This document shows positions 1 to 7,573 of a DNA stretch of 44,420 nt, piece by piece (within the stretch, counting starts at the first letter, position 1; the number at the start of each line of letters is the position of its first letter). Made by a program: the position numbers and the translations under genes. The notes below the pieces were generated by a model, which had not been told where the DNA came from, made no database searches, and saw nothing but the letters and a program-made list of their open reading frames with translations. This stretch comes from a virus: positions 1 to 44,420 of IMG/VR virus record IMGVR_UViG_3300035670_000416; one strand, written 5' to 3'.

Positions 1-573
1 AATTACTTTGTCAGTAATAAAGGTAGAGTGTATGTAGTAAGTATGCGTAGATTTGCTACAATATTTGACAACGGAGCAGGGTATAAGAATTGCTGTGTTT
101 ATGTAAAAGGGCGCAGAGGTTTAAATTCATGCCGATACATTCACAGGCTTGTTGCAGAGCATTTTATACCTAATCCAGACAATAAAAAGTTTGTTAACCA
201 CATCGATCACGACAAGTCTAACAACTGTGTAGAGAATTTAGAGTGGGTGACGGCAAAAGAGAATACAGCACATGGTATTATCAATGGCAGGATCAATGCT
301 AAGAAAAGAGGAAGGACTAATCAGCTTACAGATACGCAAAGATGTAGGTCTGTTGTAATGAGGAAGACTGGCTACGGGGTTAATGAGATAGCTCAAAGTT
401 TCAAGCTACCAAGAACTACAATATCTTCTGTATTTAATGGTAGAAGTAATGCAGAACTGGTTGACTTCATGCAAGAGTTGTGCGAGGATGTTACTGCTGG
501 ACAGTTAGAAATGTCTTTAAGGCTCGACAAAATTAAAAATTCTTCACAAGAAGATGTTGACACAACAGAATAA
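1..573 (+). CDS. HNH homing endonuclease with NUMOD4 remnant (5' end outside window)
   Basis: The frame is open to the first base, and the leading residues YFVSNKGRVY match the end of a NUMOD4 DNA-binding motif. The gene therefore starts upstream, and the GTG at 28 is only an internal codon. An HNH_3-type nuclease core follows: HRLVAEHFIPNP, then NHIDHDKSNN and NLEWVTAKEN. A C-terminal helix-turn-helix segment (GVNEIAQSFKLPRTTISSVF) probably contributes target recognition. NUMOD4-HNH-HTH is the usual order in phage homing endonucleases, which cut a DNA site lacking the element and spread by repair. Its end overlaps a sigma70-like promoter for the next gene. Whether it is free-standing or sits in an intron cannot be told from this window. 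Confidence 0.85.
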   Translation, partial: NYFVSNKGRVYVVSMRRFATIFDNGAGYKNCCVYVKGRRGLNSCRYIHRLVAEHFIPNPDNKKFVNHIDHDKSNNCVENLEWVTAKENTAHGIINGRINAKKRGRTNQLTDTQRCRSVVMRKTGYGVNEIAQSFKLPRTTISSVFNGRSNAELVDFMQELCEDVTAGQLEMSLRLDKIKNSSQEDVDTTE

Positions 574-584
574 CGTGCTATAAT
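557..584 (+). promoter_or_regulatory. Sigma70-like promoter
   Basis: A perfect TTGACA (557-562) and a perfect TATAAT (579-584) are separated by 16 bp. A TG dinucleotide one base before the -10 adds an extended -10 element. It overlaps the last codons of the HNH gene and would drive the small-gene operon from 614. Confidence 0.85.
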
Positions 585-613
585 TTCTGCACGTTTAACA
601 AAGGAGAGAAACG

Positions 614-823
614 ATGATTAAGTCATACAAGCGCGGGGACATCTTGTTTTGCCCTTTCTGTGGAAAACATCCAGCAGGTGAGCCTTTACCGGTGGAAGAT
701 TTTGTAGTACCGAATTCCGACGTTGGTGAAGTACATGAAGAAGAATGTTATGAGTGTTATGGTTGGTTTAGTGTCGAAGTTGGTAAAGATGACAACTTTG
801 GTGTTTATGATGAAATTGCTTAG
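614..823 (+). CDS. Small zinc-ribbon protein
   Basis: This 69-residue protein has two CxxC pairs, C13-P-F-C16 and C45-Y-E-C48, spaced as in a zinc ribbon. The rest is acidic. The start follows AAAGGAGAG at good spacing and is the first gene after the promoter at 557-584. Such small zinc-binding proteins are common in early regions of phages and no specific function can be given. The zinc-ribbon assignment rests on cysteine spacing alone. Confidence 0.7.
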   Translation: MIKSYKRGDILFCPFCGKHPAGEPLPVEDFVVPNSDVGEVHEEECYECYGWFSVEVGKDDNFGVYDEIA

Positions 824-841
824 TTAAAGGAGAGAAATGGA

Positions 842-1060
842 ATGCGTAAGCAAAAAGGTAATGTTGAATTGGTGTTGACTTTGTTTGTATTGCTGATTAT
901 TGTGTTTGGTAGTTGGATCGTAAAAGAATATAAGTGTGCCAACTATGAAGATATGACGGGTATGCAAACCAAGTATAAAATCTTTGATGGTTGTTATGTG
1001 AAGACAGATAAGGGTTGGTTTTTACGTGAACAGCTTCGTGACATTTCAGTAGGTAATTAA
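842..1060 (+). CDS. Small membrane protein
   Basis: Of 72 residues, about 9-27 form one hydrophobic segment (LVLTLFVLLIIVFGSWIV) after a basic start (MRKQK). A bitopic inner-membrane protein with the C-terminus outside or a signal-anchor is likely. The soluble part has three cysteines or charged clusters but no motif I recognise. It lies in the same operon as its neighbours, with the ATG after AAGGAGAGAAATGGA. Confidence 0.6.
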   Translation: MRKQKGNVELVLTLFVLLIIVFGSWIVKEYKCANYEDMTGMQTKYKIFDGCYVKTDKGWFLREQLRDISVGN

Positions 1061-1070
1061 GGAGAAAACA

Positions 1071-1265
1071 ATGCAAGATTTACAACAATTTGAATTAACA
1101 CAACAGCTTATCTATATCGAGAATTTTTATGATGATTTGAGTAATAATCGCTTTGCGAATGCTCCAGATTATCAGAAGAAACGTAAAAATATTGAAAAGA
1201 CAATCAGTGGTCGTAGTAAGATTTATGCTCTGCTGAGTCGCTACGATGTAGCTGGTAAGAATTAA
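1071..1265 (+). CDS. Hypothetical small protein
   Basis: This 64-residue, mostly helical and charged protein is not recognised. It follows the previous gene by 10 bp with a clear AAGGAGAA Shine-Dalgarno, so translation is well supported. It has no cysteine pair and no membrane segment. Confidence 0.55.
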   Translation: MQDLQQFELTQQLIYIENFYDDLSNNRFANAPDYQKKRKNIEKTISGRSKIYALLSRYDVAGKN

Positions 1266-1297
1266 CGCAGAACATTATCAAATACGAGAGTATTTTA

Positions 1298-1777
1298 GTG
1301 AAAGAAACAGAGTATACACTAGGCTTAGCTTTAAACACTTTTACCTACGACTCAGACGAAGGTTTCTTATATCGTGACGGTAAGTTATGCGGTGGTAATT
1401 GTAAAGAAGGTAAGACGGTTGGATTAGGTGGTAAAAGGTATGAGTATCACAGGGTGTGTTTTGCGCTGTATTACAAAAGATGGCCTTTACCTGATTGTGT
1501 GATTGACCACATAAATAGAAACCCTAGAGACAACATGATTTCAAATCTCAGGGAAGTTACTAAATCTATGAATGGTCGAAACACAAAACCTTATTCTAAC
1601 AATAAAAACATCGGCATTGCCGGAATAACTTTTGACAAAAGCTGTGGTTACTTTAGAGTGCGTTGCGGTAAACACTATATAGGTATAACTAAAGATTTTT
1701 TCGAAGCTTGCTGTATGCGAAAATCTTTTGAAGTAAGATCTGGAGATTTTACCAACAACCATTTCAAAGCTACGTAG
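1298..1777 (+). CDS. HNH/AP2 homing endonuclease
   Basis: An HNH_3-type core is visible around residues 65-98: the motif IDHINRNPRDN, then NLREVTKSMNGRN. It is preceded by the YEYHRVCFALYY segment usual in this family. The C-terminal part (GIAGITFDKSCGYFRVRCG, then a helix) resembles the AP2 DNA-binding fold found behind HNH domains in phage homing endonucleases. The start is GTG at 1298 with a weak GAGAG site upstream. It sits between small early genes and the SSB-like gene, and neither neighbour looks disrupted, so it is probably a free-standing mobile gene. Catalysis is inferred from the motif only. Confidence 0.85.
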   Translation: MKETEYTLGLALNTFTYDSDEGFLYRDGKLCGGNCKEGKTVGLGGKRYEYHRVCFALYYKRWPLPDCVIDHINRNPRDNMISNLREVTKSMNGRNTKPYSNNKNIGIAGITFDKSCGYFRVRCGKHYIGITKDFFEACCMRKSFEVRSGDFTNNHFKAT

Positions 1778-1787
1778 CCTTACACGA

Positions 1788-1823
1788 ATTCTACGAAAGT
1801 AGAATCACGCTTCAATATGAAGC
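1788..1823 (+). other. Two tandem RNA hairpins in the leader of the SSB-like gene
   Basis: The 96-bp gap between the HNH gene and the SSB-like gene holds two hairpins in a row. The first is ATTCTAC / GTAGAAT (1788-1794 and 1799-1805) closed by a GAAA tetraloop. The second is GCTTCA / TGAAGC (1809-1814 and 1818-1823). Neither is followed by a T-tract, so they are not terminators. They may be an mRNA processing, stability or translational control element. Confidence 0.5.
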
Positions 1824-1873
1824 ATTAAACATAACGCGAATACTCGAATTTAATATGAAAGAGGAAATTAAAT

Positions 1874-2836
1874 ATGGCTTTTAAACCAGCAAATAGTAAT
1901 CAACAAGCAACACCAATGAATCCTAACATTCCCAAAGTGAATTGGAATGAACTGAACAAAGGTGTTAAAGGTGGTAGTCGTCCAGCACGAGTGTCATTGA
2001 TTGTTGACTTAGGTACACAAGAACGTGAACCGTCCACTAAGGATTACAATCCTAATGATCCTAAGCAAGTGGAATCACTTGGTAAAGGTAGTTGGGTGGA
2101 GAACGTAGGCGGTAAAGATATTCTACATACACCACGTAAACCTGTTCAACAAGTAGCGGTCTTAGCTGACCTGCTGAATGATGTGGTAGATTATGGCGGT
2201 GCTATTGGTAAACAACCATATCGTCTGCTGTTAAATCCATCATTCAAAGGTGATGTAAAAGGTGTTGACTTAGCTGGTTGTTACAGCTATGATGAAAGTG
2301 GTAAGCGTTTGGAAGATAAACCATTTACATTCCATGCTCAATCTCTGTTGACTAAGCTGTCAAAAGCTACGCAGACATTGGCTGTAATTGACGGTGGTCC
2401 TGATAACATGGATGTGTCGTTGTTAGCCGGTAAAGCATTCATGGCTCAGGTTGCTGTGAATACGTCTGGTGAGAACACATACGTTAATTACAAAGGTTGT
2501 TCTGAAGTACCTCTGATTGAAGATGAAGAAGGTAATGAAGCTCCTTTAAAAGTAAAACCACTGTCCAATGAAGCACGTATCATTACATTTGATACTGTTA
2601 CAGAAGAAGATGTGAAGTGGTTACGTGGTGATTTAGTGAAGAAGATTAAGCAAGCATTAAACTACCAAGGTAGCAAGATGCAAGCTGTTCTGGAGAATGC
2701 TTCGCCAAACGCAACAGGAAGCTCTGCGAGCGCTTCTGGAGGTGAAGCTAAGCCATCGCAAGGCTCAGGTAAGAAAGCCGCTCAGAATGTTCCTGTTAGC
2801 GGCAATGATGACTTCGACTCAGACATCCCGTTCTGA
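1874..2836 (+). CDS. Single-stranded DNA-binding protein with SSB-type C-terminal tip
   Basis: This 320-residue protein has a long N-terminal body (about 1-270) and a low-complexity Ser/Gly/Ala/Lys linker (about 275-310). It ends in DDFDSDIPF, almost identical to the DFDDDIPF tip with which bacterial SSB recruits repair and replication enzymes. Body, flexible linker and acidic Phe-ended tip are the architecture of ssDNA-binding proteins, though I do not see an obvious OB-fold signature. ATG follows GAGGAAATTAAAT. It is near the exonuclease and DsbA-like genes, consistent with replication. A host SSB-partner decoy is an alternative role. Confidence 0.6.
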   Translation: MAFKPANSNQQATPMNPNIPKVNWNELNKGVKGGSRPARVSLIVDLGTQEREPSTKDYNPNDPKQVESLGKGSWVENVGGKDILHTPRKPVQQVAVLADLLNDVVDYGGAIGKQPYRLLLNPSFKGDVKGVDLAGCYSYDESGKRLEDKPFTFHAQSLLTKLSKATQTLAVIDGGPDNMDVSLLAGKAFMAQVAVNTSGENTYVNYKGCSEVPLIEDEEGNEAPLKVKPLSNEARIITFDTVTEEDVKWLRGDLVKKIKQALNYQGSKMQAVLENASPNATGSSASASGGEAKPSQGSGKKAAQNVPVSGNDDFDSDIPF

Positions 2837-2850
2837 TGTAAATGTTGTAC

Positions 2851-2877
2851 GGGCTGTGTAACAGCAGCCCTTGTTTT
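2851..2877 (+). terminator. Rho-independent terminator
   Basis: GGGCTG (2851-2856) pairs with CAGCCC (2865-2870) over an 8-nt loop, followed by TTGTTTT. It lies just behind the SSB-like gene and before the Shine-Dalgarno of the next gene, so it probably attenuates read-through. Confidence 0.65.
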
Positions 2878-2889
2878 AAAGGAGAGAAT

Positions 2890-3048
2890 ATGATTCACGT
2901 ATTTTTATTCTTGTTGAGTATTGTTGGTGCTTTCTTGTTGTGGCATTTCGGCCCTGTTGTATGGAAAGCATTTAACTCGACAATGAAAGACGCCGACAAA
3001 ATTGAAGACATTTTAGATAACAAACAAGAGGGGAATAATAATGAGTAG
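2890..3048 (+). CDS. Small membrane protein upstream of SPFH gene
   Basis: The ATG at 2890 follows AAAGGAGAGAAT and gives a 52-residue protein; the in-frame codon at 2842 lies upstream of the terminator hairpin and lacks a ribosome site. Residues about 2-19 are strongly hydrophobic (FLFLLSIVGAFLLWHF), and the rest is charged and acidic. It overlaps the SPFH-domain gene by 8 bp, suggesting translational coupling and perhaps a joint membrane complex. Function unknown. Confidence 0.6.
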   Translation: MIHVFLFLLSIVGAFLLWHFGPVVWKAFNSTMKDADKIEDILDNKQEGNNNE

Positions 3049-4261
3049 TTTAGCGCAACAAATTAAATACGGTTTAACGGCAATTGGTGTTGTAGCTGTT
3101 CTGACAATCGGTAGTTGTTCTGTTTCAGTGAATGACGGTGGCTACCGTACAGTGGTTCAATACCCTAACGGTACGATGTCTGTGAAGTTTGAAGAAGGTT
3201 GGTATATGGCTCCTTTCGCTAAGGAAACCAAATATCCTAACGTTATTTCAAATGATTTAGAGAATGGTATTAACGTTCGTTATCAGGATGGCGGCAAAGG
3301 CACCGTTGACGGTACAGTTCGTGCTCAGCTTCCTAATGACGAAGCTTCTATGTTAAAATTACATCGGGAGTTTTTATCACCAGAAGGTTTGGAAGCTAAG
3401 TTATTTGTACCAGAGATCAAGCAAGCACTTAACCAAACGGCGGGGTTATTGACTTCGGAAGAAGCATATGCTGAGAAGCGCAGCAATATCGCTGAATGGG
3501 CAGAAGCAATCATGGAGAATGGTCGTTTTGTAACTAAAGTGACCCCTCGTGAAATTGTGATGACTGATGGCACAAAACAACGTAAAAATGTACCTGAGAT
3601 TGTCATTGGCAAAGATGGTCAACCAATTCATCAAGGCAGTCCTTTCCGTGAATATGGTCTGAAAGTAAGTGGTTTCCAAGTAACAAATATCGACTTTGAA
3701 GCTGCTACACAGAAACAAATTGATGCTAAACGTGATGCAGAGATGGGTTCTATTACTGCTCGTGCCAACGCTGACCGCGCTTTGTGGGAAAAGAAAGAAG
3801 TTGAAGCTAAAGGTGAGAAAGAAGTAGCTGCTCGTCGTTATGAGGAACTTCAAATTAAAGAGCGCGCATTGATTGTCGCTGCTCGTGAAAAAGAAGTAGC
3901 AGTTATTGCAGCAGAGAAACAGAAGGAAGTTAACCAGCAGGCCCTGTTAGCAGCAGAGATTGACGTTAAAACTGCTCAGCAACAAGCACAAGCTACTCGT
4001 ACTCGCGCCGAAGCAGAAGCGAAGGCTAAAGAACTGATTATGAATGCTGATGGTGCGTTGGATAAGAAATTGGCTACTGTTGAGAAAGTTAACGCTTTAT
4101 GGGCTGATGCTTATCAACGTCGTCAAGTACAGGATGTTCCTAGTATTATGTTAGGTGGTTCTAACGGCGCAACATCTGGGTCAGCAGCGGCTTCTAATTT
4201 CATGCAAATGATGGAAGCAAAAGTGGCTAAAGATTTAGCTGTAGATTTAAAAGTTAAATAA
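3041..4261 (+). CDS. SPFH/band-7 (prohibitin-like) membrane protein
   Basis: A hydrophobic N-terminal segment (about residues 10-28) ends in LTIGSC, which could act as a lipobox or simply as a signal anchor. A domain with SPFH/prohibitin character follows (YRTVVQYPNGT, GWYMAPFAKE, VDGTVRAQLP). Then comes a long Ala/Glu/Lys-rich coiled coil (about 230-350) typical of the flotillin/prohibitin superfamily, and a Ser/Ala/Gly-rich tail. Family members form ring or cage assemblies on membranes and often modulate proteases. Phage versions are known, but their role is unclear. It overlaps the 52-residue membrane protein upstream. The family assignment is good; the function is open. Confidence 0.75.
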   Translation: MSSLAQQIKYGLTAIGVVAVLTIGSCSVSVNDGGYRTVVQYPNGTMSVKFEEGWYMAPFAKETKYPNVISNDLENGINVRYQDGGKGTVDGTVRAQLPNDEASMLKLHREFLSPEGLEAKLFVPEIKQALNQTAGLLTSEEAYAEKRSNIAEWAEAIMENGRFVTKVTPREIVMTDGTKQRKNVPEIVIGKDGQPIHQGSPFREYGLKVSGFQVTNIDFEAATQKQIDAKRDAEMGSITARANADRALWEKKEVEAKGEKEVAARRYEELQIKERALIVAAREKEVAVIAAEKQKEVNQQALLAAEIDVKTAQQQAQATRTRAEAEAKAKELIMNADGALDKKLATVEKVNALWADAYQRRQVQDVPSIMLGGSNGATSGSAAASNFMQMMEAKVAKDLAVDLKVK

Positions 4262-4275
4262 TAGGAGAATAAACA

Positions 4276-4530
4276 ATGTCATTACCAAGTTCAAAAGAAG
4301 CCCGTGAAATCGTTCTGAAACGTATCAATGAATCTGTTCAACTGAAACGTGAGCAGGATGGAATCAAGGAAGACTTAAAAGCATTAGCTGAAGCATGTAA
4401 AGAACAATATGATATGAAGCCAGCAGAGTTTAATGCTCTTGTAAAAGCTGCATATGACAAAGCAAAGGTGGAAGAACAGATTGAAAGCTTACAGACCAGC
4501 CTGTCTGAGCTTGAAATCTTAACGAAGTAA
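4276..4530 (+). CDS. T4 DsbA-like double-stranded DNA-binding protein (probable)
   Basis: This 84-residue, highly charged helical protein has a central stretch, IKEDLKALAEACKEQYDMKPAEFNALVKAAY cut here at its ends, that resembles the small DsbA-type dsDNA-binding regulators of T4-like phages: a helix, then a short acidic/polar turn, FN, and a second helix. The remainder looks like coiled coil. It follows the SPFH gene with AGGAGAATAAACA before the ATG and is followed by a terminator. The assignment rests on pattern similarity over a short region; a structural coiled-coil protein is the alternative. Confidence 0.45.
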   Translation: MSLPSSKEAREIVLKRINESVQLKREQDGIKEDLKALAEACKEQYDMKPAEFNALVKAAYDKAKVEEQIESLQTSLSELEILTK

Positions 4531-4548
4531 CAATCAAATTAATACATG

Positions 4549-4583
4549 GGCTGGGAGCAGAGATGTTCGCCAGCCTTTTGTTT
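4549..4583 (+). terminator. Rho-independent terminator
   Basis: GGCTGG (4549-4554) pairs with CCAGCC (4570-4575) over a 15-nt loop, followed by TTTTGTTT. It ends the transcript of the SPFH and DsbA-like genes. Confidence 0.6.
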
Positions 4584-4604
4584 ATGTGTAAGAGGAGAGA
4601 ATTT

Positions 4605-4937
4605 ATGGGTATTGATATTGAAAGTAAGTTAATGTTAGTTCCACGAAGTCAAGGAGCTTTACATGAAGCAGTTAGAGCTAAAGCTGATGAAGAATTCGAT
4701 GGAGACTTCCATACAGCTTTAGAAGAACTTGGTCTGGATTACGCCAGTCCTTGGTTTGATGCAGACATTGAAGATTTGCATATTGGTGTTGAGTTACCTG
4801 TGGCGATATATCCTGATTTAATTGATTTAGAATCTAATTGGTGGGGTACGTTTTTCGCAGCACAAACATTAATTGGGAACATTCTCGGAGAAGAAATTCC
4901 AGACACTAAATTAGATAGCTTTCAACACGTTTGGTAA
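4605..4937 (+). CDS. Hypothetical acidic protein
   Basis: The ATG at 4605 lies 5 bp after AGAGGAGAGA. The in-frame ATG at 4563 is inside the terminator hairpin loop and is rejected. The 110-residue protein is acidic, with Trp-rich segments (SPWFDADIED, LESNWWGTFF). No family recognised. It is the first of a run of tightly packed small genes up to the exonuclease gene. Confidence 0.5.
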   Translation: MGIDIESKLMLVPRSQGALHEAVRAKADEEFDGDFHTALEELGLDYASPWFDADIEDLHIGVELPVAIYPDLIDLESNWWGTFFAAQTLIGNILGEEIPDTKLDSFQHVW

Positions 4938-4949
4938 TGGGAGGAGAAG

Positions 4950-5249
4950 ATGAGTAATAAAAAGACAATCGGTGTAATAGTGAGTGGTGGTTACGGTGCA
5001 GGCTGGTCTACTTGGGGTTGTCCAGAAATGGCTTTAGACCAAGAACTTGCTCAAGCAATTCATAATGAACTCCCTTACGAAGAAATAGAACAAATAGCTA
5101 AACGTAATTGGCCTAATGAGTACATGGGTGGGCTACATCAATGTCATGTAGAATGGTTAGACGAAGGCACTTTGTTTCGTATTGAAGAATATGATGGTTC
5201 TGAATCACTTCATTTTCCAGATCATTATCAGTGGCAGGTAGCTAAATGA
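4950..5249 (+). CDS. Conserved phage hypothetical protein
   Basis: The 99-residue protein begins with a basic patch and IGVIVSGGYGAGWSTW, a glycine-rich pattern seen in a widespread family of uncharacterised phage proteins. The C-terminal FRIEEYDGSESL segment is also typical. ATG follows GGGAGGAGAAG. It overlaps the next gene by ATGA (4 bp), so the two are probably translated together. No biochemical role is known to me. Confidence 0.55.
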   Translation: MSNKKTIGVIVSGGYGAGWSTWGCPEMALDQELAQAIHNELPYEEIEQIAKRNWPNEYMGGLHQCHVEWLDEGTLFRIEEYDGSESLHFPDHYQWQVAK

Positions 5250-5407
5250 GTAAAGAACAATTAGACCTACTGCACTATATGAACAAAGTGCATCAATTAG
5301 AACAATTGTTAGAACAATCAGAGAAAGAGAATAAGCGACTCAAACGTATTCTTGCTGAATTGAGTTTTACAGCTAAAGGGTTTCTTAGTAAATTGGAGAG
5401 GATTTAG
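5246..5407 (+). CDS. Short coiled-coil protein
   Basis: This 53-residue gene starts at an ATGA overlap with the stop of the gene before it and ends directly before the ATG of the gene after it (TAGATG), so it fills the gap exactly. The sequence is a leucine/glutamate heptad-like helix (LLHYMNKVHQLEQLLEQ, then EKENKRLKRILAEL). No function can be given. Tight packing and codon content support it as real. Confidence 0.6.
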   Translation: MSKEQLDLLHYMNKVHQLEQLLEQSEKENKRLKRILAELSFTAKGFLSKLERI

Positions 5408-5701
5408 ATGTCAATAGTTTTTATTGTAGAATTAACATCAGTGCATGGATCACCTTTTAATTTTGTAGATGAGATCTGGTTACGTAGGTTGAATTTCGAA
5501 GGTTATGAAGTTACTGTACTATTGAACTACTTAGATTATAAGTTACTCGGTACTCACCCTAAAAACCCTAACCAGACGGACTATTGGAAGAACTCACCTT
5601 ATGTTGGTTTCTGTGTACAAGGCATTAGATTCAAGTTTGAAAATAATGTGGGTTATCCAGAAATTGAAAATGGTAATTTTAAGTTAGAGGTGAAATATTA
5701 A
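5408..5701 (+). CDS. Hypothetical protein
   Basis: This 97-residue protein with predicted beta character (MSIVFIVELTS, YEVTVLLNYLDYKLLG) is not recognised. It starts after GGAGAGGATTTAG and its stop overlaps the ATG of the exonuclease gene by one base (TAATG), so it is translationally coupled to DNA metabolism genes. Confidence 0.5.
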   Translation: MSIVFIVELTSVHGSPFNFVDEIWLRRLNFEGYEVTVLLNYLDYKLLGTHPKNPNQTDYWKNSPYVGFCVQGIRFKFENNVGYPEIENGNFKLEVKY

Positions 5702-6699
5702 TGGATAGACAGTTTCAACACAATGAAGTTTTGCTGATCCTAGACTCAGATGAAATAGCATACCAAGTGGCGGCTGCGTGTGAGCAACGGGGTGTAGTAG
5801 CAACGAATACTACGAATGAGGCACAAGCAAACTTCAAACACAAAACAGCATTCAAGGATTTTACAGCAGGTTTGGAAATTCCAGAAGGTCATTTTGTTCT
5901 GGAAGAAACACAGATTGCTGAAGACCCTAAGAATGCTTTCGCTACGGTGAAGGCTAAGATTAATAATTTGAAATCTAAGTTTAATACAGAGCGAGTGGAA
6001 TTATATTTTAGCGGGAAAGACAACTTCCGTTTAAATATTCCATTACCTGAACAATACAAGGCAACAAGACAATCACAACTTCGCCCATTGTTACTTAATG
6101 ATATAAAAGATTACCTATTGAAGTATCACAATGCTAAGGTTGTGGAAGGTGATGAAGCTGACCAAATGGTTGCACAGCGTATGTGGGATGGTTACAAATC
6201 AGGTGAAATGATTGTTGGGTGTAGCCTAGACAAAGATGCGAGAGGCAATATGGGATGGCTCTATAATCCAGATAAAGATGATTTGATATACATCGACGGT
6301 TTGGGTGAACTCACCAAGGATGGCACTAAAGTTCGTGGTCACGGGCGCTTGTGGCTCTACCATCAACTTTGCATAGGCGATTGGAGTACTGATCACTTCT
6401 GCCCTAGACAGATTGTAAAAGCCGCTACCGGCGCTATGCCAAAGTTTGGTGAAACAGCTTCTTATAATTTACTGAAAGATTGTAAATCGGATAAAGAAGC
6501 TTGGGTTGCTGTACATGATTTGTATTTGAAATGGTTTGGTTCAGAGAAGTTCAGTTACACTGCTTGGAATGGCGAGACTGTTACAACAGATTATCTTGGT
6601 GCTTTACAGATTATTTGGGATTGTGCTTTTATGAAACGCTTTGATGGTGACAACGTTGATGTTCGCGCAGTGCTGAAGAAATTGGGAGTGATTAAATGA
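5701..6699 (+). CDS. 5'-3' exonuclease, FEN-1/T7 gp6-like
   Basis: The order of acidic motifs matches the FEN-1 family as found in T7 gp6: LILDSDEIAYQ near the N-terminus, VEGDEADQMVA (about 147-157), GCSLDKDAR (about 169-178), then QLCIGDWSTDHF followed by a Gly-rich helical clamp region (about 220-250). These aspartates bind the two metal ions that hydrolyse DNA from 5' ends. In phages this enzyme removes RNA primers and degrades host DNA. The length, 332 residues, is close to T7 gp6. ATG follows GAGGTGAAATATTA. Confidence 0.75.
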   Translation: MDRQFQHNEVLLILDSDEIAYQVAAACEQRGVVATNTTNEAQANFKHKTAFKDFTAGLEIPEGHFVLEETQIAEDPKNAFATVKAKINNLKSKFNTERVELYFSGKDNFRLNIPLPEQYKATRQSQLRPLLLNDIKDYLLKYHNAKVVEGDEADQMVAQRMWDGYKSGEMIVGCSLDKDARGNMGWLYNPDKDDLIYIDGLGELTKDGTKVRGHGRLWLYHQLCIGDWSTDHFCPRQIVKAATGAMPKFGETASYNLLKDCKSDKEAWVAVHDLYLKWFGSEKFSYTAWNGETVTTDYLGALQIIWDCAFMKRFDGDNVDVRAVLKKLGVIK

Positions 6700-7034
6700 G
6701 TAGAACAGAAGTACATAAAGGTAAAGCAACTCCTACAGGCAAAACGTCTGTAGAGTTTCTGAGAGAAAACACACATTTAGTTTATGATACTTATTTGGGT
6801 AACATTGAAGATGAACCAGACGATGTTCTATATAATGGGTTAAAATGTGGTTATGAGAAGTATGTTTTAATTGGTGGTATGGTATGGGAGTTAGATAATA
6901 CGGAATTAGATGAATATGATTTTTCTTTTGCTGAAAAAAATCCAGACGGCAGTTTTAATTACTTTGTGAGTTTCTACAATGGTGGTTGTGGTCTTAATGA
7001 AGCTATTGAGTATGCTATGGAGAAAGCAGAATAA
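6696..7034 (+). CDS. Hypothetical protein
   Basis: This 112-residue acidic protein overlaps the exonuclease stop by ATGA and its own stop overlaps the next ATG (TAATG). It has aromatic-rich beta-like segments (YEKYVLIGGMVWEL, FNYFVSFYNGG). No family recognised. Its position inside the exonuclease operon is the only hint of role. Confidence 0.5.
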   Translation: MSRTEVHKGKATPTGKTSVEFLRENTHLVYDTYLGNIEDEPDDVLYNGLKCGYEKYVLIGGMVWELDNTELDEYDFSFAEKNPDGSFNYFVSFYNGGCGLNEAIEYAMEKAE

Positions 7035-7573
7035 TGTCACAGGATAACGATTTTACACCTTGGATTTGGTATCCTGAATTATGGCCCACAAAGAGCAGTT
7101 TCTATACCTACTTACGTGGCTCATTACGCAAGGCTGTTTGGAATACATCTCCGATTAAGATAACGTTTAAGAATCTGAATTGCTCACCACCGCCTGAAGA
7201 TTACATAGGTAGAGCTAAGTCTGGTGCTTATTGTGCGTTATCTGGAGATTGGGAAGGAAAAAGTAAGTTACAGGTCGATCATAAAATCGGTAACGTATCT
7301 CTGAACGATGAGTCAGACATTCTTGATTTTATCAAGCACTTAATTCCACCACCAAACAGTTTGCAATTAGTCACTCCAGAGGCACACAAAATCAAGAGCT
7401 ACGCAGAGAAGCAGGGCATATCTTATGATGAGGCAGTAATTGAAAAACAAATACTTGAAATCTGCGAGACAAAAAAGGATCGTGAATTTCTTCTTGAAAA
7501 GGGAATCCATCCAGCTTCAAATGCAGCAAAACGTAAAGAACAAATCAGAGAATATCTGAAGGAGAATAAATGA
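7034..7573 (+). CDS. HNH nuclease-like protein
   Basis: The core YCALSGDWEGKSKLQVDHKIG followed by SLQLVTPEAHKIKSYAEKQG has the layout of a small HNH nuclease: a Cys-containing beta hairpin, DH as the catalytic pair (about 83-84), an Asn-containing loop and a final His-Lys. The N-terminal part is Trp/Tyr-rich and the C-terminal part is helical and basic. Unlike the mobile HNH genes here it has no NUMOD or AP2 domain and is tightly embedded in an operon. It may be a resident DNA-processing nuclease rather than a homing enzyme. Confidence 0.6.
   Translation: MSQDNDFTPWIWYPELWPTKSSFYTYLRGSLRKAVWNTSPIKITFKNLNCSPPPEDYIGRAKSGAYCALSGDWEGKSKLQVDHKIGNVSLNDESDILDFIKHLIPPPNSLQLVTPEAHKIKSYAEKQGISYDEAVIEKQILEICETKKDREFLLEKGIHPASNAAKRKEQIREYLKENK

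Noticed and set aside
3446-3853. Long minus-strand frames inside the SPFH gene
   Set aside because: They have cysteine/phenylalanine-rich shadow composition, no ribosome site, and the opposite frame encodes a clear family domain.
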